From contig NZ_CABEHV010000004.1 of NCBI RefSeq assembly GCF_901542415.1, forward strand, positions 682,001 through 746,000: a stretch of DNA of 64,000 nucleotides, in the 5' to 3' direction. Positions 19,725-28,982 of this stretch are shown here, piece by piece. Each line of letters starts with the position of its first letter. The stretch's first letter is position 1. The notes below the pieces were generated by a model. The model was not told the DNA's origin, did not search any database, and saw only the letters and a list, made by a program, of their open reading frames with translations. The position numbers and the translations under genes are program-made. The stretch is from Streptococcus mitis (GTDB lineage: Bacteria; Bacillota; Bacilli; Lactobacillales; Streptococcaceae).

Positions 19725-21437
19725 CTAATCTTTACCACCTAGTTTCTCATTGATTTTCATCATCACACTAGCAATTTTTTCGCCCCAATAAGGGTCTGAG
19801 GCATATTCCACATTCATACCAGATGCCTTGTTTCCAAGGAAAGTTCTGCCCCTATCGATATAATTTTCCTTAATCCACTTGCTTGCACCTAAAATTCCCT
19901 TATCCACATCATCAAATGTCTTGGCAGAAAGGTACGGGGTCGTATCATAGGCTGTAATTCCAAAGAAATTATTCTTATCTTTGGCAATCTTGCTACGTCC
20001 CCAGTCGCTTTCTAAGGCACTATGGGCAAGGAGGTAAAGGGCATTGATATGATAATGTTCTTCGGCTTCCTTAAAAGTAACTCCCTTGTTCTCCAAGAGG
20101 CTATTATTAATATTTAGCAAACTAAATACCTTATCCAAGTCTTCAGCACTATAGTTTGTAACCTCTGTCAAATCTTTAAAAAGGAAGGGATTTTCAAGGT
20201 TAAAACCTTCAAAATGCAGGCCATCTGCCGAATAATATTTCTTGCCTACTTCCATATCAGAAAGATGAGCAGCTACTGGGATACTAGCATTCTGAGCCAC
20301 ATAGTGATAAAGACGGTGTCCATCACTCTCATAATAAGGGATAAAGTCCTTACTAGCATCTAGTGCTTGTAAATCTTCTGTTTTCATATAGCCTGACAAA
20401 CCAGAAATAGTAATAGCCAGGCGCTTGTCATCACTTTTTCTATCCTTATCTAGCCAAACAACACTACCTTGCGATATATAGGACAGCTTTTCACCATCTG
20501 CATTATAAACATTTGCTGTGACAGGTACTACTTGATAGTAAGCAGCATTTTCGTTTGTAGCTTTTTCTCCAAGCCATTTACCATCGCTTCCTAGCTGATG
20601 ACCATCAATAGTCTCATTTTTTGCCATGTAGCCACCGAATTTGAAGTAGTACCAGGCTTGATTTTTAGAATCGTATATCCATTCTTTCTCAGCCATTTTG
20701 CCATCAGATTTTAGATAAAACCATGACTCCTTATCCCAAATCCATTCATTGACTGCCATATAGCCACCGGATTTTAGATAATAATAGTGACCATTTTCGA
20801 AAATCCATTCTTTATCAGCATGATTTCCATTGTCTTTGATATAAAACCAAGATTGGTATTGTTTGTCAAAAAGCCAACCTTGCTGTACTTTAGCGCCACT
20901 AGCACTCACATAAGCCTGTTCAATCCACTGACTTGTCAGTAAATAACCACCGGATTTGAAATAATAGTCCTTGCCCTTAATTTGGAGCCATTCTTTCTCT
21001 GCGTGTTGTCCATCTGCTTTGATATAAAACCAAGCATCATATTGAGAATCATAGACCCAGTCTTCTATTACCTTGGCACCTGTAGCACCGACATAGGAAG
21101 CTCCTAGCCAAGCATTTCTTTTCATCTTTCCATCTTGGTCAAGATAATATAGGACTCCCTTGTCTTCTATCCATTCTGACTTGGCCATATAGCCACCAGA
21201 TTTGAGGTAAAAATAGTCGTCACCTTGCTTTAGCCATTCATTTTCAGCATAGTTAGCATCTTCTTTTATATAAAACCAAGATTGATAGTGAGCATCAAAA
21301 ATCCACTCATTAGCTGCTTGATTCCCATCTGCTTTCAGGTATTGTTTTCCTTGCCAAGTACCATCACTAGCCATTGCACTCTCTGGTCTGGCTAAGAAAA
21401 ATAGCAGAGCTAAAAAAACAAATCTCAATTTCTTCAT
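19725..21437 (-). CDS. lytB: Choline-binding endo-beta-N-acetylglucosaminidase LytB
   Basis: Peptidoglycan hydrolase for daughter-cell separation, exported and held on wall choline. The 570-residue protein has a signal peptide (residues 1-23, ending AMA|S), about eleven aromatic choline-binding repeats of the type YIKADGQHAEKEW (residues ~25-290), then an SH3-like and linker module (~295-400), and a C-terminal GH73 domain with the catalytic Glu in LLAHSALESDWG (near 476). Pneumococcal LytB as I remember it is longer (roughly 650-700 residues), so this allele has fewer choline-binding repeats. It converges on pavA and shares its terminator. Confidence 0.95.
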   Translation of the reverse strand: MKKLRFVFLALLFFLARPESAMASDGTWQGKQYLKADGNQAANEWIFDAHYQSWFYIKEDANYAENEWLKQGDDYFYLKSGGYMAKSEWIEDKGVLYYLDQDGKMKRNAWLGASYVGATGAKVIEDWVYDSQYDAWFYIKADGQHAEKEWLQIKGKDYYFKSGGYLLTSQWIEQAYVSASGAKVQQGWLFDKQYQSWFYIKDNGNHADKEWIFENGHYYYLKSGGYMAVNEWIWDKESWFYLKSDGKMAEKEWIYDSKNQAWYYFKFGGYMAKNETIDGHQLGSDGKWLGEKATNENAAYYQVVPVTANVYNADGEKLSYISQGSVVWLDKDRKSDDKRLAITISGLSGYMKTEDLQALDASKDFIPYYESDGHRLYHYVAQNASIPVAAHLSDMEVGKKYYSADGLHFEGFNLENPFLFKDLTEVTNYSAEDLDKVFSLLNINNSLLENKGVTFKEAEEHYHINALYLLAHSALESDWGRSKIAKDKNNFFGITAYDTTPYLSAKTFDDVDKGILGASKWIKENYIDRGRTFLGNKASGMNVEYASDPYWGEKIASVMMKINEKLGGKD

Positions 21438-21534
21438 AAACTTTCTTCCTCTGTTCTTTCCATTTTATTGTATCAAAATTCTCTATAATCAATATTACAA
21501 ACTGATAAAAAATCAAGAACAGATTGATTGCAGT

Positions 21535-23284
<1,750 letters not shown>

Positions 23285-23463
23285 GACTTTTCCTCCTTAA
23301 ATTTTAAGGGGACCAGACAAAGAAAAGACCTTGCTAGTGCAAGGCCTCAGTTAAAATCGTACAACACAAGAGAGCACACTCAAAAAGTCTCCTCTAGAAA
23401 ATTGCACTATTCTTTTATCTGACACCTTGTGAGTCTCTCTGGACTCCCCTTAAAGGTTAAATT
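23285..23463 (-). promoter_or_regulatory. PyrR-type attenuator leader of pyrK-pyrD
   Basis: The minus-strand leader carries AGTCCAGAGAGACT (about 23431-23444), the conserved PyrR loop sequence CCAGAGAG within a small stem, and 100 bases later a terminator hairpin CCTTGC-ACTA-GCAAGG (23329-23346) with a T-rich tail TCTTTTCTTT. The segment CACAAGG just after the PyrR loop can pair with CCTTG of the terminator as antiterminator. In Firmicutes UMP-bound PyrR stabilises the first stem and so favours termination. A further long-range complement exists between 23445-23454 and 23303-23312. Confidence 0.85.
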
Positions 23464-23469
23464 TTTATT

Positions 23470-23498
23470 AGTATACTCTTTCAACTAAAAAAAGTCAA
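23470..23498 (-). promoter_or_regulatory. Promoter of pyrK-pyrD
   Basis: -35 TTGACT and -10 TATACT with 17-base spacing on the minus strand. The -35 hexamer lies inside the 3' arm and T tract of the gloA terminator, so the two elements share bases. Confidence 0.85.
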
Positions 23499-23525
23499 GT
23501 AGAAAACGAACATTCTACTTGACTT
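23486..23525 (-). terminator. Terminator after gloA
   Basis: Perfect 13-bp arms AAGTCAAGTAGAA / TTCTACTTGACTT followed by T7 on the minus strand, beginning 8 bases past the gloA stop. Its 3' arm also carries the -35 of the pyrK promoter. Confidence 0.92.
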
Positions 23526-23532
23526 CACGAGA

Positions 23533-23913
23533 TTATTTTTCACGAATAACTTCGACTTTGTAGCCATCAGGGTCTTTGACAAAGTAATAGTTAGGTGCAG
23601 TTCCTGGTAGGCCATTTGGCTCAGTAACTTCATAACCTTTGGCACTATGCTCTTGATGAAGCGCCTCAAGATCAGGTGTACTGAGGGCGATATGGGCAAA
23701 GCCATCTCCAACCACATATGGACCGTGATCGTAGTTATAAGTCAACTCCAACTCATAGTCATCACCCTCAAGACCTAGATAGACAATCGTGAAGGCATGG
23801 TCTGGAAAATCTCTGCGACGCAATTCTTTAAAACCAAAAGCATCTTGATAGAATGCAATTGATTTTTCAAGATTTTCTACTCGCAAGCAAGTATGTAGCA
23901 TTTTTGAAGCCAT
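23533..23913 (-). CDS. gloA: Lactoylglutathione lyase (glyoxalase I family)
   Basis: Metal enzyme that converts the methylglyoxal-thiol adduct to lactoyl-thioester. The 126-residue protein has the vicinal-oxygen-chelate repeats and the four expected metal ligands His7, Glu56, His74 (GFAHIAL) and Glu121 (KVEVIRE). Nickel-type short glyoxalase I proteins have the same length. Start ATG follows AAGGAG. Terminators on both sides make it monocistronic, although no clear promoter of its own is seen between it and the rplT terminator. Confidence 0.93.
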   Translation of the reverse strand: MASKMLHTCLRVENLEKSIAFYQDAFGFKELRRRDFPDHAFTIVYLGLEGDDYELELTYNYDHGPYVVGDGFAHIALSTPDLEALHQEHSAKGYEVTEPNGLPGTAPNYYFVKDPDGYKVEVIREK

Positions 23914-23930
23914 ATTTTTCTCCTTTATTT

Positions 23931-23962
23931 TTAAAAAGACTGGGACAATCCTGTTCCAGTCT
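23931..23962 (-). terminator. Terminator after rplT
   Basis: AAGACTGG ... CCAGTCTT arms followed by TTTTTAAAAAT on the minus strand, 10 bases past the rplT stop. Confidence 0.85.
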
Positions 23963-23971
23963 TATCTGTTA

Positions 23972-24331
23972 TTATTTACCAAGTTTTGCTTTAGCTGCAT
24001 CTGCAAGAGCTGTGAAAGCTGCTGCATCGTTAACAGCCAAGTCAGCAAGCATTTTACGGTTAACTTCGATCTCAGCCAATTTCAAACCATGCATCAATTG
24101 TGAGTATGAAAGTCCGTTCATACGAGCTGCCGCATTGATACGAGTGATCCACAATTTGCGGAAGTCACGTTTTTTCTGACGACGGTCACGGTATGCATAG
24201 TAGTAAGAGTTCATTACTTGTTCTTTTGCAGTACGGAACAAGATGTGTTTAGCTCCATAGTAACCTTTTGCTAATTTAAGAATACGTTTACGACGTTTGC
24301 GTGATACAACGCCACCTTTAACACGTGCCAT
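23972..24331 (-). CDS. rplT: Ribosomal protein bL20
   Basis: 119-residue bL20 of the large subunit, first half an extended basic tail ([19 protein letters not shown]) and second half a globular RNA-binding domain ([19 protein letters not shown]). In Firmicutes L20 represses its own operon by binding the infC leader RNA; such a leader lies at 25138-25295. Last gene of infC-rpmI-rplT. Confidence 0.98.
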   Translation of the reverse strand: MARVKGGVVSRKRRKRILKLAKGYYGAKHILFRTAKEQVMNSYYYAYRDRRQKKRDFRKLWITRINAAARMNGLSYSQLMHGLKLAEIEVNRKMLADLAVNDAAAFTALADAAKAKLGK

Positions 24332-24382
24332 GTTTTATTTCCTCCAAATATTTCCTAGAATTGTTTACTTACAGTCAAGCTA

Positions 24383-24583
24383 TTATTTCAAGCGAGTAAG
24401 CATTGCTTTGATACGTTTGTAATCTCCTGAATGCACCATAGATGCTTTACGAAGATGACGACGTTGTTTCTTAGTTTTTCCGTGGAAACGGTGAGAAGTG
24501 TAAGCACGGAAACGTTTAAGTCCACCAGAACCTGTACGTTTGAAACGTTTAGCTGATGCGCGGTGTGTTTTTTGTTTTGGCAT
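24383..24583 (-). CDS. rpmI: Ribosomal protein bL35
   Basis: 66-residue, very basic bL35 ([20 protein letters not shown] ... [19 protein letters not shown]). Middle gene of the operon, 32 bases after infC, with AAAGGAG upstream of the ATG. Confidence 0.98.
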   Translation of the reverse strand: MPKQKTHRASAKRFKRTGSGGLKRFRAYTSHRFHGKTKKQRRHLRKASMVHSGDYKRIKAMLTRLK

Positions 24584-24615
24584 GATTTTTTCTCCTTTAT
24601 TTAACTTTCTGACAA

Positions 24616-25137
24616 TTATTTTTTGTCAGTCGCTGGCGCCAATTGCATGAACATTTGACGTCCATCCATTTTAGCACGTTGTTCGATGATGGCAATATCT
24701 TGAGTTGCTTCAGCAAACTCGGCTAAAACTTTTGCACCAATCTCTTTATGGGTAATCATACGACCCTTAAAGCGAATAGATACCTTAACTTTATTTCCTT
24801 TTTCAAGGAATTTGCGTGCATTGCGAAGTTTTGTATCAAAGTCACCCTTGTCAATAGTTGGACTTAGACGAACTTCTTTCACAGTAACAACACTTTGTTT
24901 TTTACGTTGTTCTTTTTGCTTCTTCTGGTACTCAAACTTGAACTTACCGTAGTCCATAATTTTTGCAACAGGCGGTTTGGCTTGGGGTTGAATCAATACT
25001 AGGTCAACATTAGCGTTATCAGCCAAAGCTTGCGCTTCACTGAGTGGCTTGATGCCTAGCTGTTCTCCTTCAAGACCAATCAAGCGAACTTCACGTACAC
25101 GAATCTCATCATTGATGAATAAGTCTTGCTTTGCTAT
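24616..25137 (-). CDS. infC: Translation initiation factor IF-3 (probable ATA start codon)
   Basis: Controls start-codon fidelity and 30S subunit recycling. The protein (173 residues from the chosen start) has the N-terminal KAREVRLI-like IF3 segment ([20 protein letters not shown]), linker, and the C-terminal domain with [20 protein letters not shown] and [15 protein letters not shown]. No ATG lies near the conserved start. The ribosome site AGAGGTG is followed after six bases by ATA, giving (M)[12 protein letters not shown], which lines up with Bacillus IF3 that starts at ATT. A TTG 12 codons upstream is the usual annotated alternative but has no good ribosome site. A rare start codon fits the known IF3 self-repression on non-ATG starts. 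Confidence 0.9.
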
Positions 25138-25295
25138 GGTTTTCACCTCTTTTGTTTTATTAGAGAAAAACAATAGCGGACTCGTAAATATACAAGCCCG
25201 CACGTTATGATAGCGTTTCTTAGAAACTTTTCATCCGTAGGGCCAGGCAACTTCATGTCACAAGGCGAGAAGCTCTCACTTCTGCTTTTCTCAAC
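25138..25295 (-). promoter_or_regulatory. infC-rpmI-rplT leader, L20-type autoregulatory RNA
   Basis: About 160 bases of untranslated RNA. It contains AGAAGTGAGAGCTTCTCGCC just after the promoter and GTTTCTAAGAAAC and GCGGGCTTG...CGAGTCCGC hairpins. The position and the stem with GTGAGAGCTTCTC resemble Firmicute L20 leaders, where L20 binds to cause termination or block translation. Assignment to that class is by location and look, without a fold or covariance test. No clear intrinsic terminator is seen inside it. Confidence 0.6.
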
Positions 25296-25301
25296 TTTTA
25301 T

Positions 25302-25330
25302 ATGATACCAAGTTTTAGAGCCCTTGTCAA
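25302..25330 (-). promoter_or_regulatory. Promoter of infC operon
   Basis: -35 TTGACA (perfect) and -10 TATCAT, 17-base spacing, on the minus strand, 36 bases downstream of the comEC stop. Confidence 0.85.
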
Positions 25331-25365
25331 GATAAAAAGTTATTTTTTTGAAAAGTTTCTGCTCG

Positions 25366-27606
25366 TTAACCAACTGTTTCAATCTTCCAACTCTTCCAAC
25401 CTTTAAACCGTATAGCTCCCTGCTGGTCAGTTCGGTAAACTTTGCTATTGATATCTTCCAGTCGGGTCAGGGTTTCCTGATGGGGTAGTTTGGTTCGATT
25501 GTTCTTTCCAACTGAGATAAGAGTAAGCTCTGGTTTGAGTTTTTCTAGAAAGGCTGAACTTGATGATTTTTTAAAGCCATGTTGACCAGCTTTCAAAACA
25601 TCCACCTCTAGGTCAGGATATTGCATCAGCATGTCCTTCTCTCCTTTCTCCTCCAAATTTCCTGTGAAAAGAAAGTTTTTATCCAAGAGTTTTCCATACA
25701 AAACCAGGGAATCTTCATGATCTCCATCTCCAATTTTCCTTGGAGATAGGACTTCTAACTGACTTCCAAAAATTGGCAAGTTCTCTCCTGTTGTCACACT
25801 GCGCACCTTGGTTTGAGTTGCCTGTAGTTCTGCAACAAATTCCTTCTGTTTCAAACTGCCTTTGGACACTAAAATTTCGCCTACATGGAAAGCCTTGGTC
25901 ACCTCCAACAAATCTCCAACATGTTCCTTGTTCGTATTGGTTAAAATCAGCTGGTCAATCTTGGCTACTCCTCGATTTTTGAGATAGGGTATCAAGGTTC
26001 GCTGGGCATTACTGGTCGTCGTCTTTTCTTGCCATTTTTCTATTTTCTTACTAGACTCTGCCTTGCCACCTACATCTATGAGAATGGTTTTCCCAGTTAC
26101 ATCCCGTAGGAAAATACTTTCTCCTTGCCCCACATCCAGCATGGTAATTTCATTTTCCAGTGGATGCTTGGTAAGGAAAAAGAGACCTGTAATCAATAAG
26201 CTTAACACTATTAGCCTTTTAATATTTTTCCTCAAATCATAGACCAAAGCCAAGGAAATTAACAATAAGATTAAAAGCCATGCATTGGGTTGTCCAAAGA
26301 CAAGAGGCCTACTTGCCACCTGCGATACAAAGCGAATCATTCCCTCCAACCATTCAAAAATAAAATTCAGCTGAGTGACTGGATAGAGGAAGGAAAGGGC
26401 AAATAAGATAGACAAGAGTGGTAAGAAGATCAAGTCAAAAAGAAAGGAAAAGACAAAGGTCAAAAGGATGGACCAAGGCTGAAATTCCGCAAAATAGAAG
26501 GATAGAATGGGCAATATTCCCAAGGAAATGACTAGACTTTCTCTAGCAACAGCCTTAAGCCCCTCCCCTTCTTTGCTGGTCATGGTCAAGATAAAAGCAT
26601 AGGCGCAGGACAAAACTCCTCCTGCAGTCAAGAAAAAGTTTGGCATGATAATAAAGAGGACAAGAACCGTCAAGGCAAAATTATCCAAGCCCTTAACACC
26701 ATGTTGAGCCAGTAGCTTCTGCAAGAGACTGCGAATAACCGATGCTGAAAATCCTGTCAGCCCTGCATAGATAAGGGAAAAGGGATAAGTCAGCCATTTC
26801 AACTTTTCTTGGGTCAAACCCAATCGCAAGAGAAGTTTCTTAAATCCGTCCATGAAAAAGCCTACCTGCATGCCGGACAGGGCAAAAAGATGGATAATTC
26901 CTAGACTGGAATAAAGCTCATTCATCTCCTCAAAGTCTGTGTCCAGATGTCCTAATAGAAGCCCCGTCATGTAATTGCGCATAGGGCTTGTAAAATGTGT
27001 CTTAATCCAAACCACAAACTTTCGACGTAAACTGAACAGATTTTCACCTATATCCCAACTGCCAACCTTTTGGAGTGAGTGTATTTTTTTGATATTGAGA
27101 GTTTGGTAAATTCCCTGAGTTTTCAGATAGGCTTGATAGTTAAATCCACCAAAATTCCTCTGCCCCTCTGGCTCCGAAAGTTTTCCTTCTAGTTCTATCT
27201 CATGAAGGGCTGTTAAATCTTGAAAGGCTTCTTTCTCCTCTTCGGACTGGAGTTTATAATAGACTTGAAAAATTCGTCCATCAGACTTGCCACGAAAGGA
27301 TAGACTATCACCATTAACTTTGATGGTATCTGGTAAAATCCGTACCCTTTCAACAGAATCCGCCAAATTTTGACTCTCTTGACTCTGTTGCCAATTTTGA
27401 AACAGAAACCAGAAGCCAAAGATTCCACAAATTACTAGAACTTTACCTGCTAATTTCCAAGGAAATTGGAAAAAGAGACAAACTAGCAGAAAAACGAAGC
27501 CCAATAAAGCAAGATAGGATGCTGAGAAAATAGCGTAATAAAGCCAAAGTAACAGAAAACTCAGGTAAATTAGTGGAATGGGGAAATTCTTAATCCACTG
27601 TAACAT
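25366..27606 (-). CDS. comEC: DNA uptake channel ComEC (CelB)
   Basis: Membrane channel that carries one DNA strand into the cytoplasm during transformation. The 746-residue protein starts with helices, has a soluble OB-like loop (SFRGKSDGRIFQVYYKL ...) near 100-170, the Competence membrane domain with LFALSGMQVGFFMDG near 240-255, and a C-terminal metallo-beta-lactamase-like domain from about 480 (EITMLDVGQGESIFLRD, ILIDVGGKAESSKK, ILTNTNKEHVGDLLEV). In the last, the HxHxDH zinc motif is replaced by TNTNKEH, but ComEC proteins vary here. Overlaps comEA by 17 bases. Confidence 0.95.
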   Translation of the reverse strand: MLQWIKNFPIPLIYLSFLLLWLYYAIFSASYLALLGFVFLLVCLFFQFPWKLAGKVLVICGIFGFWFLFQNWQQSQESQNLADSVERVRILPDTIKVNGDSLSFRGKSDGRIFQVYYKLQSEEEKEAFQDLTALHEIELEGKLSEPEGQRNFGGFNYQAYLKTQGIYQTLNIKKIHSLQKVGSWDIGENLFSLRRKFVVWIKTHFTSPMRNYMTGLLLGHLDTDFEEMNELYSSLGIIHLFALSGMQVGFFMDGFKKLLLRLGLTQEKLKWLTYPFSLIYAGLTGFSASVIRSLLQKLLAQHGVKGLDNFALTVLVLFIIMPNFFLTAGGVLSCAYAFILTMTSKEGEGLKAVARESLVISLGILPILSFYFAEFQPWSILLTFVFSFLFDLIFLPLLSILFALSFLYPVTQLNFIFEWLEGMIRFVSQVASRPLVFGQPNAWLLILLLISLALVYDLRKNIKRLIVLSLLITGLFFLTKHPLENEITMLDVGQGESIFLRDVTGKTILIDVGGKAESSKKIEKWQEKTTTSNAQRTLIPYLKNRGVAKIDQLILTNTNKEHVGDLLEVTKAFHVGEILVSKGSLKQKEFVAELQATQTKVRSVTTGENLPIFGSQLEVLSPRKIGDGDHEDSLVLYGKLLDKNFLFTGNLEEKGEKDMLMQYPDLEVDVLKAGQHGFKKSSSSAFLEKLKPELTLISVGKNNRTKLPHQETLTRLEDINSKVYRTDQQGAIRFKGWKSWKIETVG

Positions 27607-28240
27607 AATCTTTTAGCTTTTCTATGGTCTTGGCACCAATGCCAGAGACCTTCTTGAGTTCTTCTACTGACTTGAACTTACCATTTGTTTCACGATGGTC
27701 GATAATATCCTGAGCTCGTTTTCCTCCCAGTCCCTTGACCTGTTTAATCTCTTCCAGACTGGCCTTGTTGAGATTGATTTTCTTTTCCTTGCTCGTTGAA
27801 GAGGCCGTCCCAGAAGCAGTCTGTTGACTAGCTACTTCTTCCCCCTTAGTTGGAACATAAACCAGAGCCTCATCACTGATTTTCTGAGCTAGATTGAGCG
27901 ACTTGCTGTCTGCTTGTTCTGTCAATCCACCTGCTTTCTGAACTGCATCATTGACTCGACTACCTACTGGCAAATCATAAATACCTGGCGATTTGACAGC
28001 GCCCTTCACATCTACTGTGATTAGATCTTGTTCAAGGGGTTCTTCCTTCTCTTCCTTCTTCACTTCCTTTTCGGATACCGAATCCTTGGAAACAGCTACA
28101 ACTTCTGCTTGCAAATTCGTTTCCTTGACAAGTGTCTGTGGAGCTGGCTTTAGCAGGAAAAATCCTCCTACAAGCAAACCCAGACCCGTACAGATAACGA
28201 TGATTTTATACTCTTTGATTTTCTCGATAATTGCTTCCAT
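27590..28240 (-). CDS. comEA: DNA receptor ComEA (CelA)
   Basis: Membrane-anchored double-stranded DNA receptor of the competence machine. The 216-residue protein has one N-terminal membrane helix (residues ~13-29), a low-complexity Glu/Lys-rich linker, a SLBB-type domain near 70-130 (ITVDVKGAVKSPGIYDLPVG), and a C-terminal helix-hairpin-helix pair (INLNKASLEEIKQVKGLGGK and ELKKVSGIGAKTIEKL). A cin-box lies 20 bases upstream, so comEA-comEC is a late competence operon. Confidence 0.96.
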   Translation of the reverse strand: MEAIIEKIKEYKIIVICTGLGLLVGGFFLLKPAPQTLVKETNLQAEVVAVSKDSVSEKEVKKEEKEEPLEQDLITVDVKGAVKSPGIYDLPVGSRVNDAVQKAGGLTEQADSKSLNLAQKISDEALVYVPTKGEEVASQQTASGTASSTSKEKKINLNKASLEEIKQVKGLGGKRAQDIIDHRETNGKFKSVEELKKVSGIGAKTIEKLKDYVTVD

Positions 28241-28259
28241 ATTTTCTCCTCTCTTAGAT

Positions 28260-28267
28260 TATTCGTA
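28260..28267 (-). promoter_or_regulatory. cin-box (ComX/SigX) of comEA-comEC
   Basis: Exact TACGAATA on the minus strand, 20 bases before the comEA ATG, followed by TCTAAGAGAGGAG with the ribosome site. The terminator of the upstream GNAT gene ends next to it. Confidence 0.92.
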
Positions 28268-28274
28268 AGAGAAA

Positions 28275-28305
28275 GAAAAAACAGTTGAAAATGTCTTCTC
28301 AACTG
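28275..28305 (-). terminator. Terminator after the GNAT gene
   Basis: GCAGTTGA ... TCAACTGTTTTTTC on the minus strand with a 10-base loop, starting right at the stop codon of the acetyltransferase gene. Confidence 0.85.
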
Positions 28306-28306
28306 C

Positions 28307-28876
28307 TTATTTATTTGCAAAATAGTCTTCCTTGGTCAATACATAGTGAACTCTTGTCACGATTCGGCCTTCTTCATGCTGGTCCATACAAGCATAAGCT
28401 TCTTCGTGGGAAAAACGCATACCTGATTTCTCCATGACCTTTCCAGATGCAGGATTGTCCTTATCATGAAGGGCAGTCACCTTATTCATCCCTATCTTCT
28501 CAAAAGCTAACTCAATCACAGCACGATTGGCTTCTGTCGTTAATCCTTGATTCCAATACTTTTTATTGATAATGTAGCCAATAGCTGCCTTCTTAAGAAC
28601 AGGATCAATCTTGTGCAAGTCAATGGTTCCGATAAACTGACCATTGCTTTTTAGTTCTATTCCCCACCGTCCCAAGGGATTGGCCAAGTAGAACTGAGCA
28701 ATGTTATTCTTGGTTTCTTCTAAATTTTGATTGGTTGGAAAAGTGTAACGTGTATTATCCTTGTCCGAGGCATAGGCAAACATTGCTTCCGCATCATCTA
28801 AAGTTACAGGTCTAAGCAATAAACGCTCAGTCTCCACTATTGGATACTGAGCTAGTTTTAAAAAGATTGATTCCAT
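28307..28876 (-). CDS. GNAT acetyltransferase, RimJ/RimL-like
   Basis: 189-residue acetyl-CoA-dependent N-acetyltransferase. The TERLLLRPVTLDDAEAMF start, FIGTIDLHKIDP strand, IGYIINKKYWNQGLTTEA (motif A, with the acetyl-CoA pyrophosphate loop replaced by NQGLTTEA) and NPASGKVMEKSGMRF (motif B) are those of ribosomal-protein-alanine acetyltransferases and related small-molecule enzymes. The substrate cannot be read from the sequence. Stands alone between phoH and comEA. Confidence 0.85.
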   Translation of the reverse strand: MESIFLKLAQYPIVETERLLLRPVTLDDAEAMFAYASDKDNTRYTFPTNQNLEETKNNIAQFYLANPLGRWGIELKSNGQFIGTIDLHKIDPVLKKAAIGYIINKKYWNQGLTTEANRAVIELAFEKIGMNKVTALHDKDNPASGKVMEKSGMRFSHEEAYACMDQHEEGRIVTRVHYVLTKEDYFANK

Positions 28877-28982
28877 AGGATTCCACCACTTGAAAAGTTT
28901 CTAACTAAGATAAGGATATTGAATGAAACATTTAAAAAGCAAATTTATACTTAGTATTGAAATAACTTTAAGTACAAAAGAA

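Noticed and set aside
23285-23463. T-box in the pyrK leader
   Set aside because: There is no GGTGGNACCGCG element; the CCAGAGAG loop and pyrimidine genes fit PyrR attenuation better.
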